A program made the position numbers and the translations under genes. This document shows, one piece after another, positions 16,021-25,493 of a stretch of 64,000 nt of DNA (positions within the stretch are counted from its first letter, which is position 1; each line of letters opens with the position of its first letter). Source of the DNA: Myxococcales bacterium (GTDB lineage Bacteria; Myxococcota_A; Polyangia; Polyangiales; Polyangiaceae); contig JANYHK010000010.1 of the NCBI GenBank assembly GCA_025359105.1, positions 1-64,000 on the forward strand, given 5' to 3'. The notes beneath the pieces are model-generated. The model saw only the letters and a program-made list of their open reading frames with translations, had not been told where the DNA came from and searched no databases.

Positions 16021-16037
16021 CCCTTCAAGCCGAAGGG
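16021..16037. terminator. Candidate hairpin between metalloprotease and barrel gene
   Basis: CCCTTC-AAGCC-GAAGGG is a perfect 6-bp stem 24 bases after the metalloprotease stop on the minus strand. It could reduce read-through into the barrel gene. No T-run follows directly. Confidence 0.35.
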
Positions 16038-16060
16038 AGCCGAGGTGCCTAAGCGGTCGG

Positions 16061-19000
16061 TCAGTTGAAGTTGTTGAACGAGTCCAGGAAGAATTTCATC
16101 GGCAAGAGCGCTCCGTACGCGCCGCCCGGGTGGGCACCGTCGTCAAGCTGCGCGATTACGTCGTCCGTGTAATTGCGGACGATCACGTACGAGGCGGTAT
16201 TGCGCTCTTTCTGAACCGCGACCCACTGGTTGCGGTCGGGGATGTACGACCAGATCCACAGGCGCCTGTCGGGCCCGAAGAACTCGTTGTGGTTGTCCGA
16301 GATGCCGCGCGGATCGTACGTGCAGGTCGCGACCGTGGTGCACCCGGCGTAGAGCGTCGGGTTCTGCGCCATCGCGTTCGTCTGGACGGCCAGGTCCCTG
16401 AAATAATCCAGGAAGTCCGGGAGCCGCGTGAACGTGTGCCCGCCGATCCAGTCGCGCACGTCGATGCGGCCGGAGAAGCTCGGGCTGTGCGTGTCCTGGG
16501 CGAACTGGGCGACCGCGAGGGGCACGAAGTACGGGTAGACGTCGTACTGGCCGCCGATCATCGAGTCGACGGCGTCCTCGGCCACGGTCGTGTACGAGTC
16601 GTCTCCGATGCCGCTGTACGAGGCGATGTACGAGCCGGCCTGGTTGGGATCGTAGTTGTCCGTCGGCCACATCCCGACCCAGCCCTGCATCGCGAAGAGC
16701 TTGTCGAGGATGATCCCTTGCTGGGTCACGTCGCCGTAGAACTTGTCGTACACTGTGCGATATGGCCGTTCGCCCGACGCCTGCTGGATGACCGCCTTGT
16801 GGAAGGCGCCGACCATCTGGTTGGCGGCGGAGGCCTCCGCGTTGAACTTGTTCGAGAGCTGCGTGTAGTACTGCAGGTCCGAGCCGTTGGGGTTCGGGTT
16901 CTTGATCCCGATGCGCCGCAGCGAGTCGGCGAGCTCGCCCGAGTTCCAGTCGAAGATCCACAAGGACACGAAGCGTCGCATGTCGATGATCGTGTTCGCC
17001 GGCGCCGCCGCGTACTGCGAGTTGTCCCAGAGCTTCCTGTACTTCCGGAAGTTCCTCCAAGTGTACTGCCACTCGTAGGCGTCGATCTGGTTGGCGATGA
17101 TCTCGCTCGGGGTCGTGCCGCTATCGCCCTGGCGGCAGAGCGGCGTGTACGGGATGTGCTGGTGCGTGCAGAAGAGGTACTGGATCTCCTGCTTGCCGTT
17201 GAACCCGTGCGGATCCTTCCACGGCGACACGAACGCGGCGTCCTTGCTCGACGACTGGCCGGAGATGCTGTCCCCCTGCCCCGGACCACGCGCGTCGTTG
17301 GCGTAGATCCAGCTGATCGCACCCTGGTCGTACGGCGCCCAGCCCGCCTTCCAGAAGACGCGATCGGGCGCGGCGTTGTATTCCATGACGCTCGACGCAT
17401 AGAGGCCGTAATGCGAGCGCCCCTGCCCGTCCTTGTATTGCGGGAAGTTGGGCTTGTCGATCGATGCCATGAAGTTGTGCGCGAGGCCCATCGCGTGGCC
17501 GAACTCGTGCCACGCGACCTGCGACCAGTAGGTGTCGATGAGGTTCTGCGTCCACTCTTCCTTCGTCTCCCAGTGGAGGTTGCCGTCGGCGTCCTTGACG
17601 CAGTGCCGGGCGTCGCGCGCCATCATCTGCTCGAAGGAGAACGCGCTCGGCGCGTCGAAGTGCATGTAGGGGTGGATCATGCTCGCGATGGCGCGATCCA
17701 GCTTCTTGTGGTTGGTCGTGAGCTCGCGGAAGCGGTTCAAGAAGCCGAGCGCGTTGTCGAGGCCGTGCGGGCCGGTGACATCCGCGTAGGGAGAGAGCCC
17801 CTGGTCGATCTTCGCCATCGTCTGGTGGAACTCGGCCTCGTCCTCCACCATCTTCCAGACCTGGCCGGGACCGTAGACGCCCTGGCCGCCCTCGCGGATG
17901 ACGAAGGGGTTCGAGTCGGGATCGCCGTACACGTAGTACGGCAGGAGCGCGTAGTACGCGCGGAAGAAGTCGTCGTCCTGCTTCGCCGTGAAGTCGACGG
18001 GCCCGAGGTTGCCGAACGTGCCGACCGGCTTCTGCAGGTACTGCTGCATCTTCGCGTAGAGGGTCGACGTGCCGTTGTGGTTGGCGGCGACCTTGGCCGG
18101 GACGATCGGCATGGTGTCGCCGTCCTTGCAGGTCGCCGTGGGCTTGTTCGTGTCCCACGCGTCGGGCGAGTTGATGTCGAGGCTGGCGCCGATCGTCTGC
18201 AGGTACGCGTCGATGCGCTGGACGTAGTAGTCCTTGATCGCGAAGTCGTTGAACGCGATCGACGACGAGAGCGCCTCGCCGGTGCGCGGGTCGATCACGA
18301 ACTGCGTGACGCCGGCGAAGAAGTCCTGGATGTCGGGATCGCTGATCCAGCGGAGGAACGAGTAGCGGACGTCGCCGTACTCGACCGGCTGGTTGTCGGG
18401 GGTGTCACCCTTCCGCAGGCCGTCCTTGTACTCGTTCAGATCGTTGGCGTTGAGGAAGCGCAGGCGCGCCTTCACGCCGGCGTCGGCGAGGAGCTTGTTG
18501 GTGTGCCCCATGACGCTGCCCACGTCGGCGGGATCGTCGGCGCGGTAGAATTTCTTGTACTGCTCGGGGAAGCCGGCGTCGAAGTACCAGGTGATGAACT
18601 CCTTCTTAGTGTTCCAGCGGATCACGAGCTGACGCGCGGCGACGAGGCCGCTCGTCTGGTCACGGTCCCACGCGATCCAGTCGAAGAAGCCGTACTTGTG
18701 GCGGATCGGATCCTTCTCGCCGACCTCGAGGGGCGTGTACTGGTCGAGCGCGTTCGCGCCAGGCGGCGCGGTCAGGCGCTCGGGCCGGACCATCGAGTAT
18801 TTCAGCGTGAAGGTCTGGTTGTACTTGCCGATGTTGAAGGCGTCGCGGCCGCGCAGGCCATACTGATCGATGCACGCTTGGTTGGTGAGCTGGACGGGGA
18901 AGGTCATCTCCGTCGTCCACTCGAAGTAGTCGTTCTTCTCGTCGACCTTGAAGGAGCCGGGGACGAGCGTGACCGTCGAGTTGGCCATGTCGACGCACTG

Positions 19001-19585
19001 GCCGAGGACGTCTTGCAGCCCCGGGAAAGGCGCGACGTCGCTCATGTCGTTCTTGGAGAAGTTCAGCTTGACCCACTGGCGGACGTCCCACCCGAGCTCC
19101 TGGTTCTCCTCGTAGTAGTTCGTCTTCTCGCCGTCGAGGTTGACGCGGTACTTCAGGTCGACGTTCGTGATCGGCCACGCGTTCATGACCTCTTCTACGC
19201 GGGTCTTCTCGGCGGCGACCGGCGCGCTGAACTCGCGCAGGTTCACCATTTCGAGCTTGTCCTGGCTGATCTTGAACCGGACGTAGGACCCGCCGTTCTC
19301 GGTGCCCGGGAAGACACCGAAGACCGCGCCGCCGAGGAGGTTCGGCGTGGAGACCTGCATGATGGACGCCTTGAGCATCCATCCCGGATCCTGCTGCGGC
19401 TTGCCGTCGGGTCCGCTCTCGGCCGAGCGCACGAGGAACGACTTGCGGAGGTACTGGTTCTCGTTGAAGACGCCGTTTCGCGACGGGCGGTCGCTGACGC
19501 AGCCCATCGCGACGGACGAGCCGAGCGCCAGCGCGAGGGCCGCGACGAAGGAGCGGGAGACGGGAAGGTTGGAGAAGAGATTCAT
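16061..19585 (-). CDS. Large metzincin-type zinc metalloprotease lipoprotein
   Basis: The 1174-residue protein has an N-terminal export signal with a lipobox-like MGC (residues about 27-29), suggesting an outer-membrane lipoprotein. In the middle third it carries HEFGHAMGLAH, the metzincin zinc site HExxHxxGxxH, followed by FMAS and a VMEYN Met-turn-like segment. This supports a zinc endopeptidase related to the DUF5117/DUF4953 type of large extracellular proteases. The N-terminal third is beta-rich, and the C-terminal third is helical without further recognisable domains. The ATG at 19585 is preceded by GGAG. It starts 18 bases after the approximately 979-residue lipoprotein gene, so the two are probably co-expressed and may act together at the cell surface. 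Confidence 0.85.
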   Translation of the reverse strand: MNLFSNLPVSRSFVAALALALGSSVAMGCVSDRPSRNGVFNENQYLRKSFLVRSAESGPDGKPQQDPGWMLKASIMQVSTPNLLGGAVFGVFPGTENGGSYVRFKISQDKLEMVNLREFSAPVAAEKTRVEEVMNAWPITNVDLKYRVNLDGEKTNYYEENQELGWDVRQWVKLNFSKNDMSDVAPFPGLQDVLGQCVDMANSTVTLVPGSFKVDEKNDYFEWTTEMTFPVQLTNQACIDQYGLRGRDAFNIGKYNQTFTLKYSMVRPERLTAPPGANALDQYTPLEVGEKDPIRHKYGFFDWIAWDRDQTSGLVAARQLVIRWNTKKEFITWYFDAGFPEQYKKFYRADDPADVGSVMGHTNKLLADAGVKARLRFLNANDLNEYKDGLRKGDTPDNQPVEYGDVRYSFLRWISDPDIQDFFAGVTQFVIDPRTGEALSSSIAFNDFAIKDYYVQRIDAYLQTIGASLDINSPDAWDTNKPTATCKDGDTMPIVPAKVAANHNGTSTLYAKMQQYLQKPVGTFGNLGPVDFTAKQDDDFFRAYYALLPYYVYGDPDSNPFVIREGGQGVYGPGQVWKMVEDEAEFHQTMAKIDQGLSPYADVTGPHGLDNALGFLNRFRELTTNHKKLDRAIASMIHPYMHFDAPSAFSFEQMMARDARHCVKDADGNLHWETKEEWTQNLIDTYWSQVAWHEFGHAMGLAHNFMASIDKPNFPQYKDGQGRSHYGLYASSVMEYNAAPDRVFWKAGWAPYDQGAISWIYANDARGPGQGDSISGQSSSKDAAFVSPWKDPHGFNGKQEIQYLFCTHQHIPYTPLCRQGDSGTTPSEIIANQIDAYEWQYTWRNFRKYRKLWDNSQYAAAPANTIIDMRRFVSLWIFDWNSGELADSLRRIGIKNPNPNGSDLQYYTQLSNKFNAEASAANQMVGAFHKAVIQQASGERPYRTVYDKFYGDVTQQGIILDKLFAMQGWVGMWPTDNYDPNQAGSYIASYSGIGDDSYTTVAEDAVDSMIGGQYDVYPYFVPLAVAQFAQDTHSPSFSGRIDVRDWIGGHTFTRLPDFLDYFRDLAVQTNAMAQNPTLYAGCTTVATCTYDPRGISDNHNEFFGPDRRLWIWSYIPDRNQWVAVQKERNTASYVIVRNYTDDVIAQLDDGAHPGGAYGALLPMKFFLDSFNNFN

Positions 19586-19603
19586 GATTTTGCTCCGTCT
19601 CTC

Positions 19604-22543
19604 TTACTGGCCAGGCGTGAAGATGGTCACGTCGACGACGCGACCGAACCCGCCACCCTGCGTGATGCCGAGGCGGACGCCGTTGGTGAGCGACGTGATG
19701 AAGTCGGCGTAGTTGCCGTACGGGCTGTAGCGAATGATGAGGCCGCACGACTGGTACGTGCCGGGGTGGGCGGACAGCCAGTCGAGGATGACGGCGACCG
19801 GCGTGTACATCTCGACGGCGAGGAGGTCCTTGGAGACGTCGTCCTTGCAGAGAAAGACGTTGCCGAGAAAGTCGGTCGTCTCGACGGCCTTGAAGATGAT
19901 GTCGCCCGTCTTCGACGGGTTGCCGTTCTGATCGAGCACGACGTCGTAGTCGATGTTCGCGCTGATCGTCGTGCCGGACAGATCGAGCTGGTAGGTCTCG
20001 ATGAACTTGTCGCGCGTGCCGGTGAGCGCCACCGGGAAGCCGATGCCCGGCTGCTTGGGGACCCACGGGACGAGGATGGAGAGGAGCGGCGCGCCGGCGG
20101 GCGGATCGCTCGTCTGGTCGTAGGGATCCTTGTGGAGCGGGATCCGGACGACCGCCTGCTGGATCGTGTCCAGCGTCTTGCCGACGGTGACCGGGGTGGT
20201 GCCGAGCGTCCAGCTCGTGCGCGCGATGCCGAAGGCGCCCTTGTAGGGCTGGAGCAGCGGGCGGCCGGTCTCGTCGAGGATGACGTTGCCCTTGGCGTCG
20301 AGCGGCGGCGTGTACGTCGTCGTCGTCCCGGCGCTGGTGACCGAGCACTTCACCTTGTCGAGCGTCGTCGCGCAGTAGTACGCGGTCGCGAGCGGCGGCC
20401 CGGAGGGGGCGGCCGGATCGGGGATGTCCTTCCAGCCCTTCTGCAGGATGGGGCTGCCGAACATGTTCGTCAGGAGCGCGGTGTTCTCCTCGCCGATGCC
20501 GTGGCTCTGGTCCTCCAGCATCGAGGCGTAGAGCGCCGTCTCGCCGCGGAGAATGTCGCGCGAGAAGTTGTAGCTGTTGAAGATGCCGTTCTTCACGTCG
20601 GCGGTGATGACGAGATCGGTAGGATCCACCGTCTTGGACGCGAAGCGGCGGTCGACGTACTCGCCGATCTCGAACTGACCGGCGCCGATCGAGTCGAAGA
20701 AGAGGTTGTCGTTGTCGATGACGACCGCGTGCACGCCGTCGACCGTCTCCTTCACGCTGCCGGCGACCGTCAGGTACTTGATGACGGCGATGACGTACTG
20801 GCGGAAAAAGAAGCGGACGTCCTGCGCCTCGCTCGGCAGGTTGGTGACCTGGTTCTTCCCCATGACCGCGAGGACACGGTTGAACGACGTGGCGAAGATG
20901 TCGCCGTTCGCGCCGACGATGTCGCCCTTGCCCGAGCCGACCGGGCTCGTGCAGAACTTGTAGTCGGTCGCGACGCCGGTAGCGTCGAGGCAGAACGCCG
21001 CCTGGAGGTGGCCCGGCTTGAGGCCGCCGTCGTAGCCGGTGCTGATCTGCTTGGAGAGGTCGTAGCCGACGGCGTTGCGCGGGAACAGCGGGCTCGCGAG
21101 GTGCGAGATGAAGCCCTCGAAGCCGGTGCAGCCGACCGGGTACACGGGGTTCTTCGGATCGACGGTGGGCGCGAGGCACTTGACGTCACCGAGCGTCTTC
21201 TCGTTGCCCGGGAAATACTTGGCGAGGGCGTCCTGCACGAGGCGCGCGTACTCGAGGTACACGAGACCGGCGCCGTGGTTGTCGCGCGCGGCGTTCGGAT
21301 CGTTGTTCAGGCGGTCGTTGGCGAAGCGGCCGAGCGTCGACTGGTCGATCGCGAACTGGGTCGACGTGTCGTCGACCGTCGGCATGTCGGTGTCGCTGAT
21401 GATCGCCTCGGGCGCGAGCGTCCGGTCGGTGAAGTTGACGTCGACGCCCTGGACGTCGAAGCGGAAGCGCTCGGTGCCGTGGGTCAGGCCGCCGAGGAGC
21501 TTGTTCAGCTCCGTCTTGTCTTTCGCCGGATCGCCGGAGATCTGCACGCAGCTCTGGATGAAGTCCCCGTAGGTGAGCCCCATCCCCAGCGTGCAAGGCG
21601 CCTGCGCGGTGCCGAGCTTGCCGGCCATGCCGACCGGGCCGATGGCGTCGAGCTTGAGGAACGGATCGGCGAAGGAGAACGGAAGGACCTTCGCGAGATC
21701 CTGATCGATGCGGTTCAAGATGCTGGGCGCCGGCTGCGCCGCGTTGCGGTTCGGGATCCACATCGCCGAGCCGAGGGCGGGGATGAAGAAGTACGCGACG
21801 TCACCGAAGCTGCCGATGATGCAGCGGCGGCTCGCCTGGCAGTCGGTGTCCTGCGGGAAGCCGGGCGCGAACGTCGCGATCATCGCGTCGTAGAGCTCGT
21901 TCGCTTCATCGAGGAAGTTCTTCGTGGTCGACCAGTGCAGCTCCCAGTTGACGCCGTCCTTCTGGACCTGCGAGGCGATCGGGACCGTGTAGTTGTGCTT
22001 CTTGTCGCGGCTCGTGAGGGCGATCGTGCCGAGGTAGCCGGGGCGCAGGAGCGTGCCGATGATCTTGTGGTTCGAGACGCGGTAGTTCGCGACGATCTCG
22101 GCGTTGTCGCCCCAGTAGTTCGCGAGCGACCCGTTGCCGAAGATGTCGCCGGCGTTGGTGCTCTGGCAGAGGCCGCCCTTCTTGGGGTTCTCGGCGTCCT
22201 CGATGGTGAGGCCCTGCCACGTTTCGCCGCCAGCGATGTCGATGCCGCCCGCGCTGTGCGGCGGAACGATCGGCTTCTCGAAGGCGGCCGCCCACGTCTT
22301 CTGAGTGGTCGGGCCATCGCAGAGGATCTGCTTGTTCGTTCCTGCGGCGGCGTCGGGGAGCTCGAAGCCGGCCTTCGTCGGATCGAACGTGCCCGGCGTG
22401 TTGCCGTTGTTCAGCAAGTCGCCGGCGCCGGGGGGCGCGGGGTTGTAGGTCTGGTTCGGACCGTCCTCGCAGGCGGTGAGCCCCAACGCGGCCACGGCGA
22501 GAAAAGAGGAGAGGACGGGAAGCGAGACGATCGACCTGCGCAT
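19604..22543 (-). CDS. Large lipoprotein of unknown function
   Basis: About 979 residues from ATG 22543, which has a GGGAG ribosome site seven bases upstream. The N-terminus MRRSIVSLPVLSSFLAVAAL ends in a good lipobox (LTAC), so it is predicted to be a lipid-anchored surface or periplasmic protein. The body is rich in Asp, Gly, Thr and aromatic residues. It contains several Cys residues likely to form disulphides (for example DTDCQASRRC and LDKVKCS) and no membrane helices. I recognise no catalytic motif. It lies directly upstream of the metzincin lipoprotein and is the first gene of the cluster. Roles as a protease partner, substrate or inhibitor are possible but not shown by sequence. Confidence 0.85.
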   Translation of the reverse strand: MRRSIVSLPVLSSFLAVAALGLTACEDGPNQTYNPAPPGAGDLLNNGNTPGTFDPTKAGFELPDAAAGTNKQILCDGPTTQKTWAAAFEKPIVPPHSAGGIDIAGGETWQGLTIEDAENPKKGGLCQSTNAGDIFGNGSLANYWGDNAEIVANYRVSNHKIIGTLLRPGYLGTIALTSRDKKHNYTVPIASQVQKDGVNWELHWSTTKNFLDEANELYDAMIATFAPGFPQDTDCQASRRCIIGSFGDVAYFFIPALGSAMWIPNRNAAQPAPSILNRIDQDLAKVLPFSFADPFLKLDAIGPVGMAGKLGTAQAPCTLGMGLTYGDFIQSCVQISGDPAKDKTELNKLLGGLTHGTERFRFDVQGVDVNFTDRTLAPEAIISDTDMPTVDDTSTQFAIDQSTLGRFANDRLNNDPNAARDNHGAGLVYLEYARLVQDALAKYFPGNEKTLGDVKCLAPTVDPKNPVYPVGCTGFEGFISHLASPLFPRNAVGYDLSKQISTGYDGGLKPGHLQAAFCLDATGVATDYKFCTSPVGSGKGDIVGANGDIFATSFNRVLAVMGKNQVTNLPSEAQDVRFFFRQYVIAVIKYLTVAGSVKETVDGVHAVVIDNDNLFFDSIGAGQFEIGEYVDRRFASKTVDPTDLVITADVKNGIFNSYNFSRDILRGETALYASMLEDQSHGIGEENTALLTNMFGSPILQKGWKDIPDPAAPSGPPLATAYYCATTLDKVKCSVTSAGTTTTYTPPLDAKGNVILDETGRPLLQPYKGAFGIARTSWTLGTTPVTVGKTLDTIQQAVVRIPLHKDPYDQTSDPPAGAPLLSILVPWVPKQPGIGFPVALTGTRDKFIETYQLDLSGTTISANIDYDVVLDQNGNPSKTGDIIFKAVETTDFLGNVFLCKDDVSKDLLAVEMYTPVAVILDWLSAHPGTYQSCGLIIRYSPYGNYADFITSLTNGVRLGITQGGGFGRVVDVTIFTPGQ

Positions 22544-22937
22544 GAAGGCTCCCTGCTCGACACCGAGCGCGGCTCGAGGCAATGCCCGTCACGCGCGCTC
22601 ACGGGCTCCCTTGCGGGCACCGGCGAGCGACGCGGGCGAGCGGCGAGCGCCGCTGCAAGTTGCGAACCGTGTCGAAGTTTACGAAATGGTTGAAGGAAGA
22701 AGAGAGCTGGCAAGGAGCCGGACGGGCAGATCGCACGGCGCGCGTCAGTTCCGTAACGGACGGTCGCCTCCCCCACCACCGGCCGGACCCGGTTACGCGT
22801 GTCCAGGTGGTGCGTCCAGTGGAAGTGGCGAGACCTTGCGCCAAATCAATCCATTGTGCCGCTGTCAGCGGAATAATGCCCACGCTCTACCTCTAGATAG
22901 GGTGGAGCGCGCCGGGCCCTGGTGCGATACTCCGGTC
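22544..22937. other. Divergent intergenic region
   Basis: This 394-base region holds the promoters for the leftward lipoprotein cluster and the rightward kinase operon. It is clearly less GC-rich around 22660-22710 and 22840-22905 than the flanking genes. A perfect CCGCTG-T-CAGCGG palindrome at 22859-22871 is followed closely by AATAAT, a possible -10 for the kinase. A sigma54-like TGGC...TTGC near 22825 has spacing one base short and is not accepted. No gene is seen. Confidence 0.6.
22859..22871 (+). promoter_or_regulatory. Candidate operator palindrome upstream of kinase operon
   Basis: CCGCTGTCAGCGG is a perfect 6-bp inverted repeat around one central base. It lies directly before an AATAAT stretch and 66 bases from the GTG start of the kinase gene. 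The position suits a repressor site over a promoter; the binding protein is unknown. Confidence 0.4.
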
Positions 22938-24455
22938 GTGGCCGCGTTTCCGGAACCGGGGGCCCTGCGCGCAGGGGACCGCCTGGATCGGTATGAGCTT
23001 CTCTGCCCCCTCGCATACGGCGGAATGGCCGCGGTGTGGCTCGCGCGGCACCGCGCGCACCGACTGATGGAGCGCCTGGTCGTCGTGAAGACGATCCTCC
23101 CGCAGTTCGCTTCGCAGGAGCAGTTCCAGGCGATGTTCATGGACGAGGCGCGCGTCGCCGCGGCCATCGACCACCCGAACGTCGCGCGCACCCTCGACGT
23201 CGGCGAGCAGGATGAGCTGCTCTACCTCGTCATGGAGTGGATCGACGGGGAGTCGCTCTCGCGGTTGCAGCGCGCCGTCGAGAAGAACGGAGCGGAGCTG
23301 CCGGCCGGCATGATTCTGCGCATCGTCGCGGACGCGTGCGCGGGACTCCACGCCGCCCATGAGCTGCGCGACTCGAGCGGCGCTCTGCTCAACGTCGTTC
23401 ATCGCGACGTGTCGCCGCAGAACATCCTCGTGAGCACGACCGGTGTGGCCAAGCTCATCGACTTCGGCGTCGCAAAGGCGCGCGATCGCGTGTCGGAGGG
23501 GACGAGCGCCGGGGAGCTCAAGGGCAAGATCCGCTACATGTCGCCGGAGCAGGCGCTCGGTCACGACGTCGACCGGCGCGCGGACATCTGGGCGCTGGGA
23601 GCGATTCTCTACGAGATGTTCGCGCGCGTTCCCCCGTACGACGGACCGAACGAGGTCGCCACGCTGCACCTTCTCACGAGCGGCGATCCACCGGCGCCGC
23701 TGCCGCGCAGGGTCCCGCGCGAAGTCGCCGCCGTCGTCGAGCGCGCGCTCGCCTACGATCGCGCCCGGCGCTTCTCCACCGCCGCGGAGATGCAGCAAGC
23801 GCTCGAAGGGGCGATGCACGCGATCGAGGCGACGACGACCCCCGCCGAGGTCGGCGCCTTCCTCGAGGTGCACCTGAAGGAGCGTGCGTACGCGCGGCGA
23901 CGCTCGATCGAGAAGGCGCTCGCGGCAGCCGCGCAGCGTGAGCGCAGCGGCGGCGTCGGCGCGTCCGATCGCCCGTCCCGCGCGGGGCCGGTCCTGGATG
24001 GGAGCGTCGGGCTCATCATCGATACGCCGTCGCAGACGAGCACCGCGACGCTCGGATCGGCGGCGGTGGAGTGGCCTCCGTCCAGCGTGCCTCCGGTCGT
24101 GCGGCGACGCCGTGGCCTGGTGCTCGCCGCCGGCATGGGGATCGTGATCGCGCTGATCGGAGTCGGCGCCGTCGCCGCGCGTCTCTCGTCGAACCGGAAT
24201 GGCGCCGCCGCGCAGCCACCGCCCGCCGCCGTCACGCTCCCAGCATCCCCGGAGAGCGCTGCGCCCACCGTGCCGGCCACCGCAGCCACACCCCCGACGG
24301 CCAGCTCGCTGGCGCCGAGCGACGCCGCGACGACGACGCCCAATCCGCGCGCGCGCGCCAAGGCAGGCCCAGCCGCCGCAACGCCGCCGCCTCCGTCGCC
24401 TGCGAAGCCAGCGCCGACCGCCACGCCGCCGAAAAAGCGAGACTATGGCTTCTAG
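22938..24455 (+). CDS. Membrane-anchored serine/threonine protein kinase
   Basis: The 505-residue Hanks-type kinase starts at GTG 22938. The catalytic domain spans about 19-290, with glycine loop LAYGGMAAVW, Lys51 in VVVKTIL, the catalytic loop HRDVSPQN (155-162, the variant common in myxobacteria), DFG at 175-177 and IRYMSPEQ. A long linker is followed by a transmembrane helix (about 393-415) and an Ala/Pro/Thr-rich outer tail. It is longer than a bare kinase domain and has no PASTA or WD repeats. The next gene, an exported TPR/PEGA-like protein, starts inside its last codons (11-base overlap), so the two are translationally coupled. This mirrors the pair at 2.3-4.9 kb. Confidence 0.93.
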   Translation: MAAFPEPGALRAGDRLDRYELLCPLAYGGMAAVWLARHRAHRLMERLVVVKTILPQFASQEQFQAMFMDEARVAAAIDHPNVARTLDVGEQDELLYLVMEWIDGESLSRLQRAVEKNGAELPAGMILRIVADACAGLHAAHELRDSSGALLNVVHRDVSPQNILVSTTGVAKLIDFGVAKARDRVSEGTSAGELKGKIRYMSPEQALGHDVDRRADIWALGAILYEMFARVPPYDGPNEVATLHLLTSGDPPAPLPRRVPREVAAVVERALAYDRARRFSTAAEMQQALEGAMHAIEATTTPAEVGAFLEVHLKERAYARRRSIEKALAAAAQRERSGGVGASDRPSRAGPVLDGSVGLIIDTPSQTSTATLGSAAVEWPPSSVPPVVRRRRGLVLAAGMGIVIALIGVGAVAARLSSNRNGAAAQPPPAAVTLPASPESAAPTVPATAATPPTASSLAPSDAATTTPNPRARAKAGPAAATPPPPSPAKPAPTATPPKKRDYGF

Positions 24456-25476
24456 TCGCCTCGCGCTCGCGACCGCGTCGCTCGCGCTCGTGCTCACGTT
24501 CGCGCCCGTGGCGATGGCACAGACCGCGTCCGATCGCGAGACGGCGCGCTCGCTCATGGACGAAGCGTTCGCGCGGCGCGAGAAGGGCGATCACCGAGGC
24601 GCCCTCGAGCGCTTCGAAGCCGCCGACGCCCTGATGCACGTTCCGACGACGGGGCTCGAGGCGGCGCGGGAGCGTATCGCGCTCGGCATGCTCATCGAGG
24701 CACGCGAGCTCCTCAGCACGGTCGCGCGGTACCCGCCGAAGCCCGGCGAGCCGGCACCGTTCGGCGAGGCGCGCATGCACGCGCAGAAGCTCGACGACGA
24801 GCTCGGAGCCCGCGTCCCCCAGCTGCGCATCGTGCTGCGCGGCGCCGACGGCGGCGGGCCGATCACGGTGACGGTGGACGGCGCGGACGTGCCGGCGGCT
24901 ACGCTCATCGCGCCGCGCAAGGTGAACCCCGGCTCGCACACGGTCGTCGCACGGGCCGCCGGCCGCGAACGTAGAGAGCAGATCACGCTCCGCGAGCGCG
25001 AAACCAAGGAGGTGCTCCTCGACCTCGCCGTCGGCACCTCTCCGGCGCAGGCGCCACCTTCCGCGGCCCCGGCAGCGACGCCCGCGACCGCACGCGACCC
25101 GAGCGACAAGGCCCCCGAGAACGAGCCGCCGAGCGACCCTTCCTCCGCGCCGCGCATCCTCCTGTGGAGCGGCGTCGCCGTGGCCGGCGTGGGGGCGCTC
25201 GTCGGCACCGTCACCGGCGTCATGTCCCTCTCGGCCGTCAGCTCCGCGAAGAGCGGATGCACCGACGGCAAGCTCTGCCCGCCGCCGACCTACGCCGACA
25301 TCGATCGCGCCCGCTCGCTCGGCAACGTCTCCACGGCCGCGTTCGTCCTCGCCGGCGGCGGCGTCGCCCTCGCCGTCGTCGGCTACCTCCTCGGCCGCGG
25401 TGCGCCGAGGACCCCGGAAACCGCGCTTACGCCTTACCTCGGGCCCGGGAGCGCGGGCGTGCGCGGGTCGTTCTAA
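24445..25476 (+). CDS. Exported TPR/PEGA-like protein, partner of the kinase
   Basis: The 343-residue protein has a signal peptide (MASSRLALATASLALVL, cleavage after MAQ or before). A TPR-like helical region with ARSLMDEAFARREKGDHRGA and LEAARERIALGMLIEARE covers about 30-115. A PEGA-like beta domain follows (residues about 125-195; VTVDGADVPA, KVNPGSHTVVARAAGRE). A Pro/Ala linker leads to two transmembrane helices flanking a loop with two cysteines (SGCTDGKLCPP), and the protein ends in Phe. The architecture is the same as the protein at 3853-4869. The start overlaps the kinase stop by 11 bases. Its role is unknown; it may be an envelope-side sensor or substrate of the kinase. Confidence 0.85.
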   Translation: MASSRLALATASLALVLTFAPVAMAQTASDRETARSLMDEAFARREKGDHRGALERFEAADALMHVPTTGLEAARERIALGMLIEARELLSTVARYPPKPGEPAPFGEARMHAQKLDDELGARVPQLRIVLRGADGGGPITVTVDGADVPAATLIAPRKVNPGSHTVVARAAGRERREQITLRERETKEVLLDLAVGTSPAQAPPSAAPAATPATARDPSDKAPENEPPSDPSSAPRILLWSGVAVAGVGALVGTVTGVMSLSAVSSAKSGCTDGKLCPPPTYADIDRARSLGNVSTAAFVLAGGGVALAVVGYLLGRGAPRTPETALTPYLGPGSAGVRGSF

Positions 25477-25493
25477 AGCCGTCACGCTTCTCG

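Noticed and set aside
16130-22693. An open frame of more than 2100 codons on the plus strand, antisense to the two giant lipoprotein genes
   Set aside because: GC-rich codon use leaves the opposite strand free of stops. The frame has low-complexity Arg/Val/Asp composition, no domain, and the minus-strand genes have clear signal peptides and motifs.
22823-22840. TGGCGAGACCTTGC as a sigma54 promoter of the kinase operon
   Set aside because: The GG to GC spacing is one base too short, which sigma54 promoters do not tolerate well.
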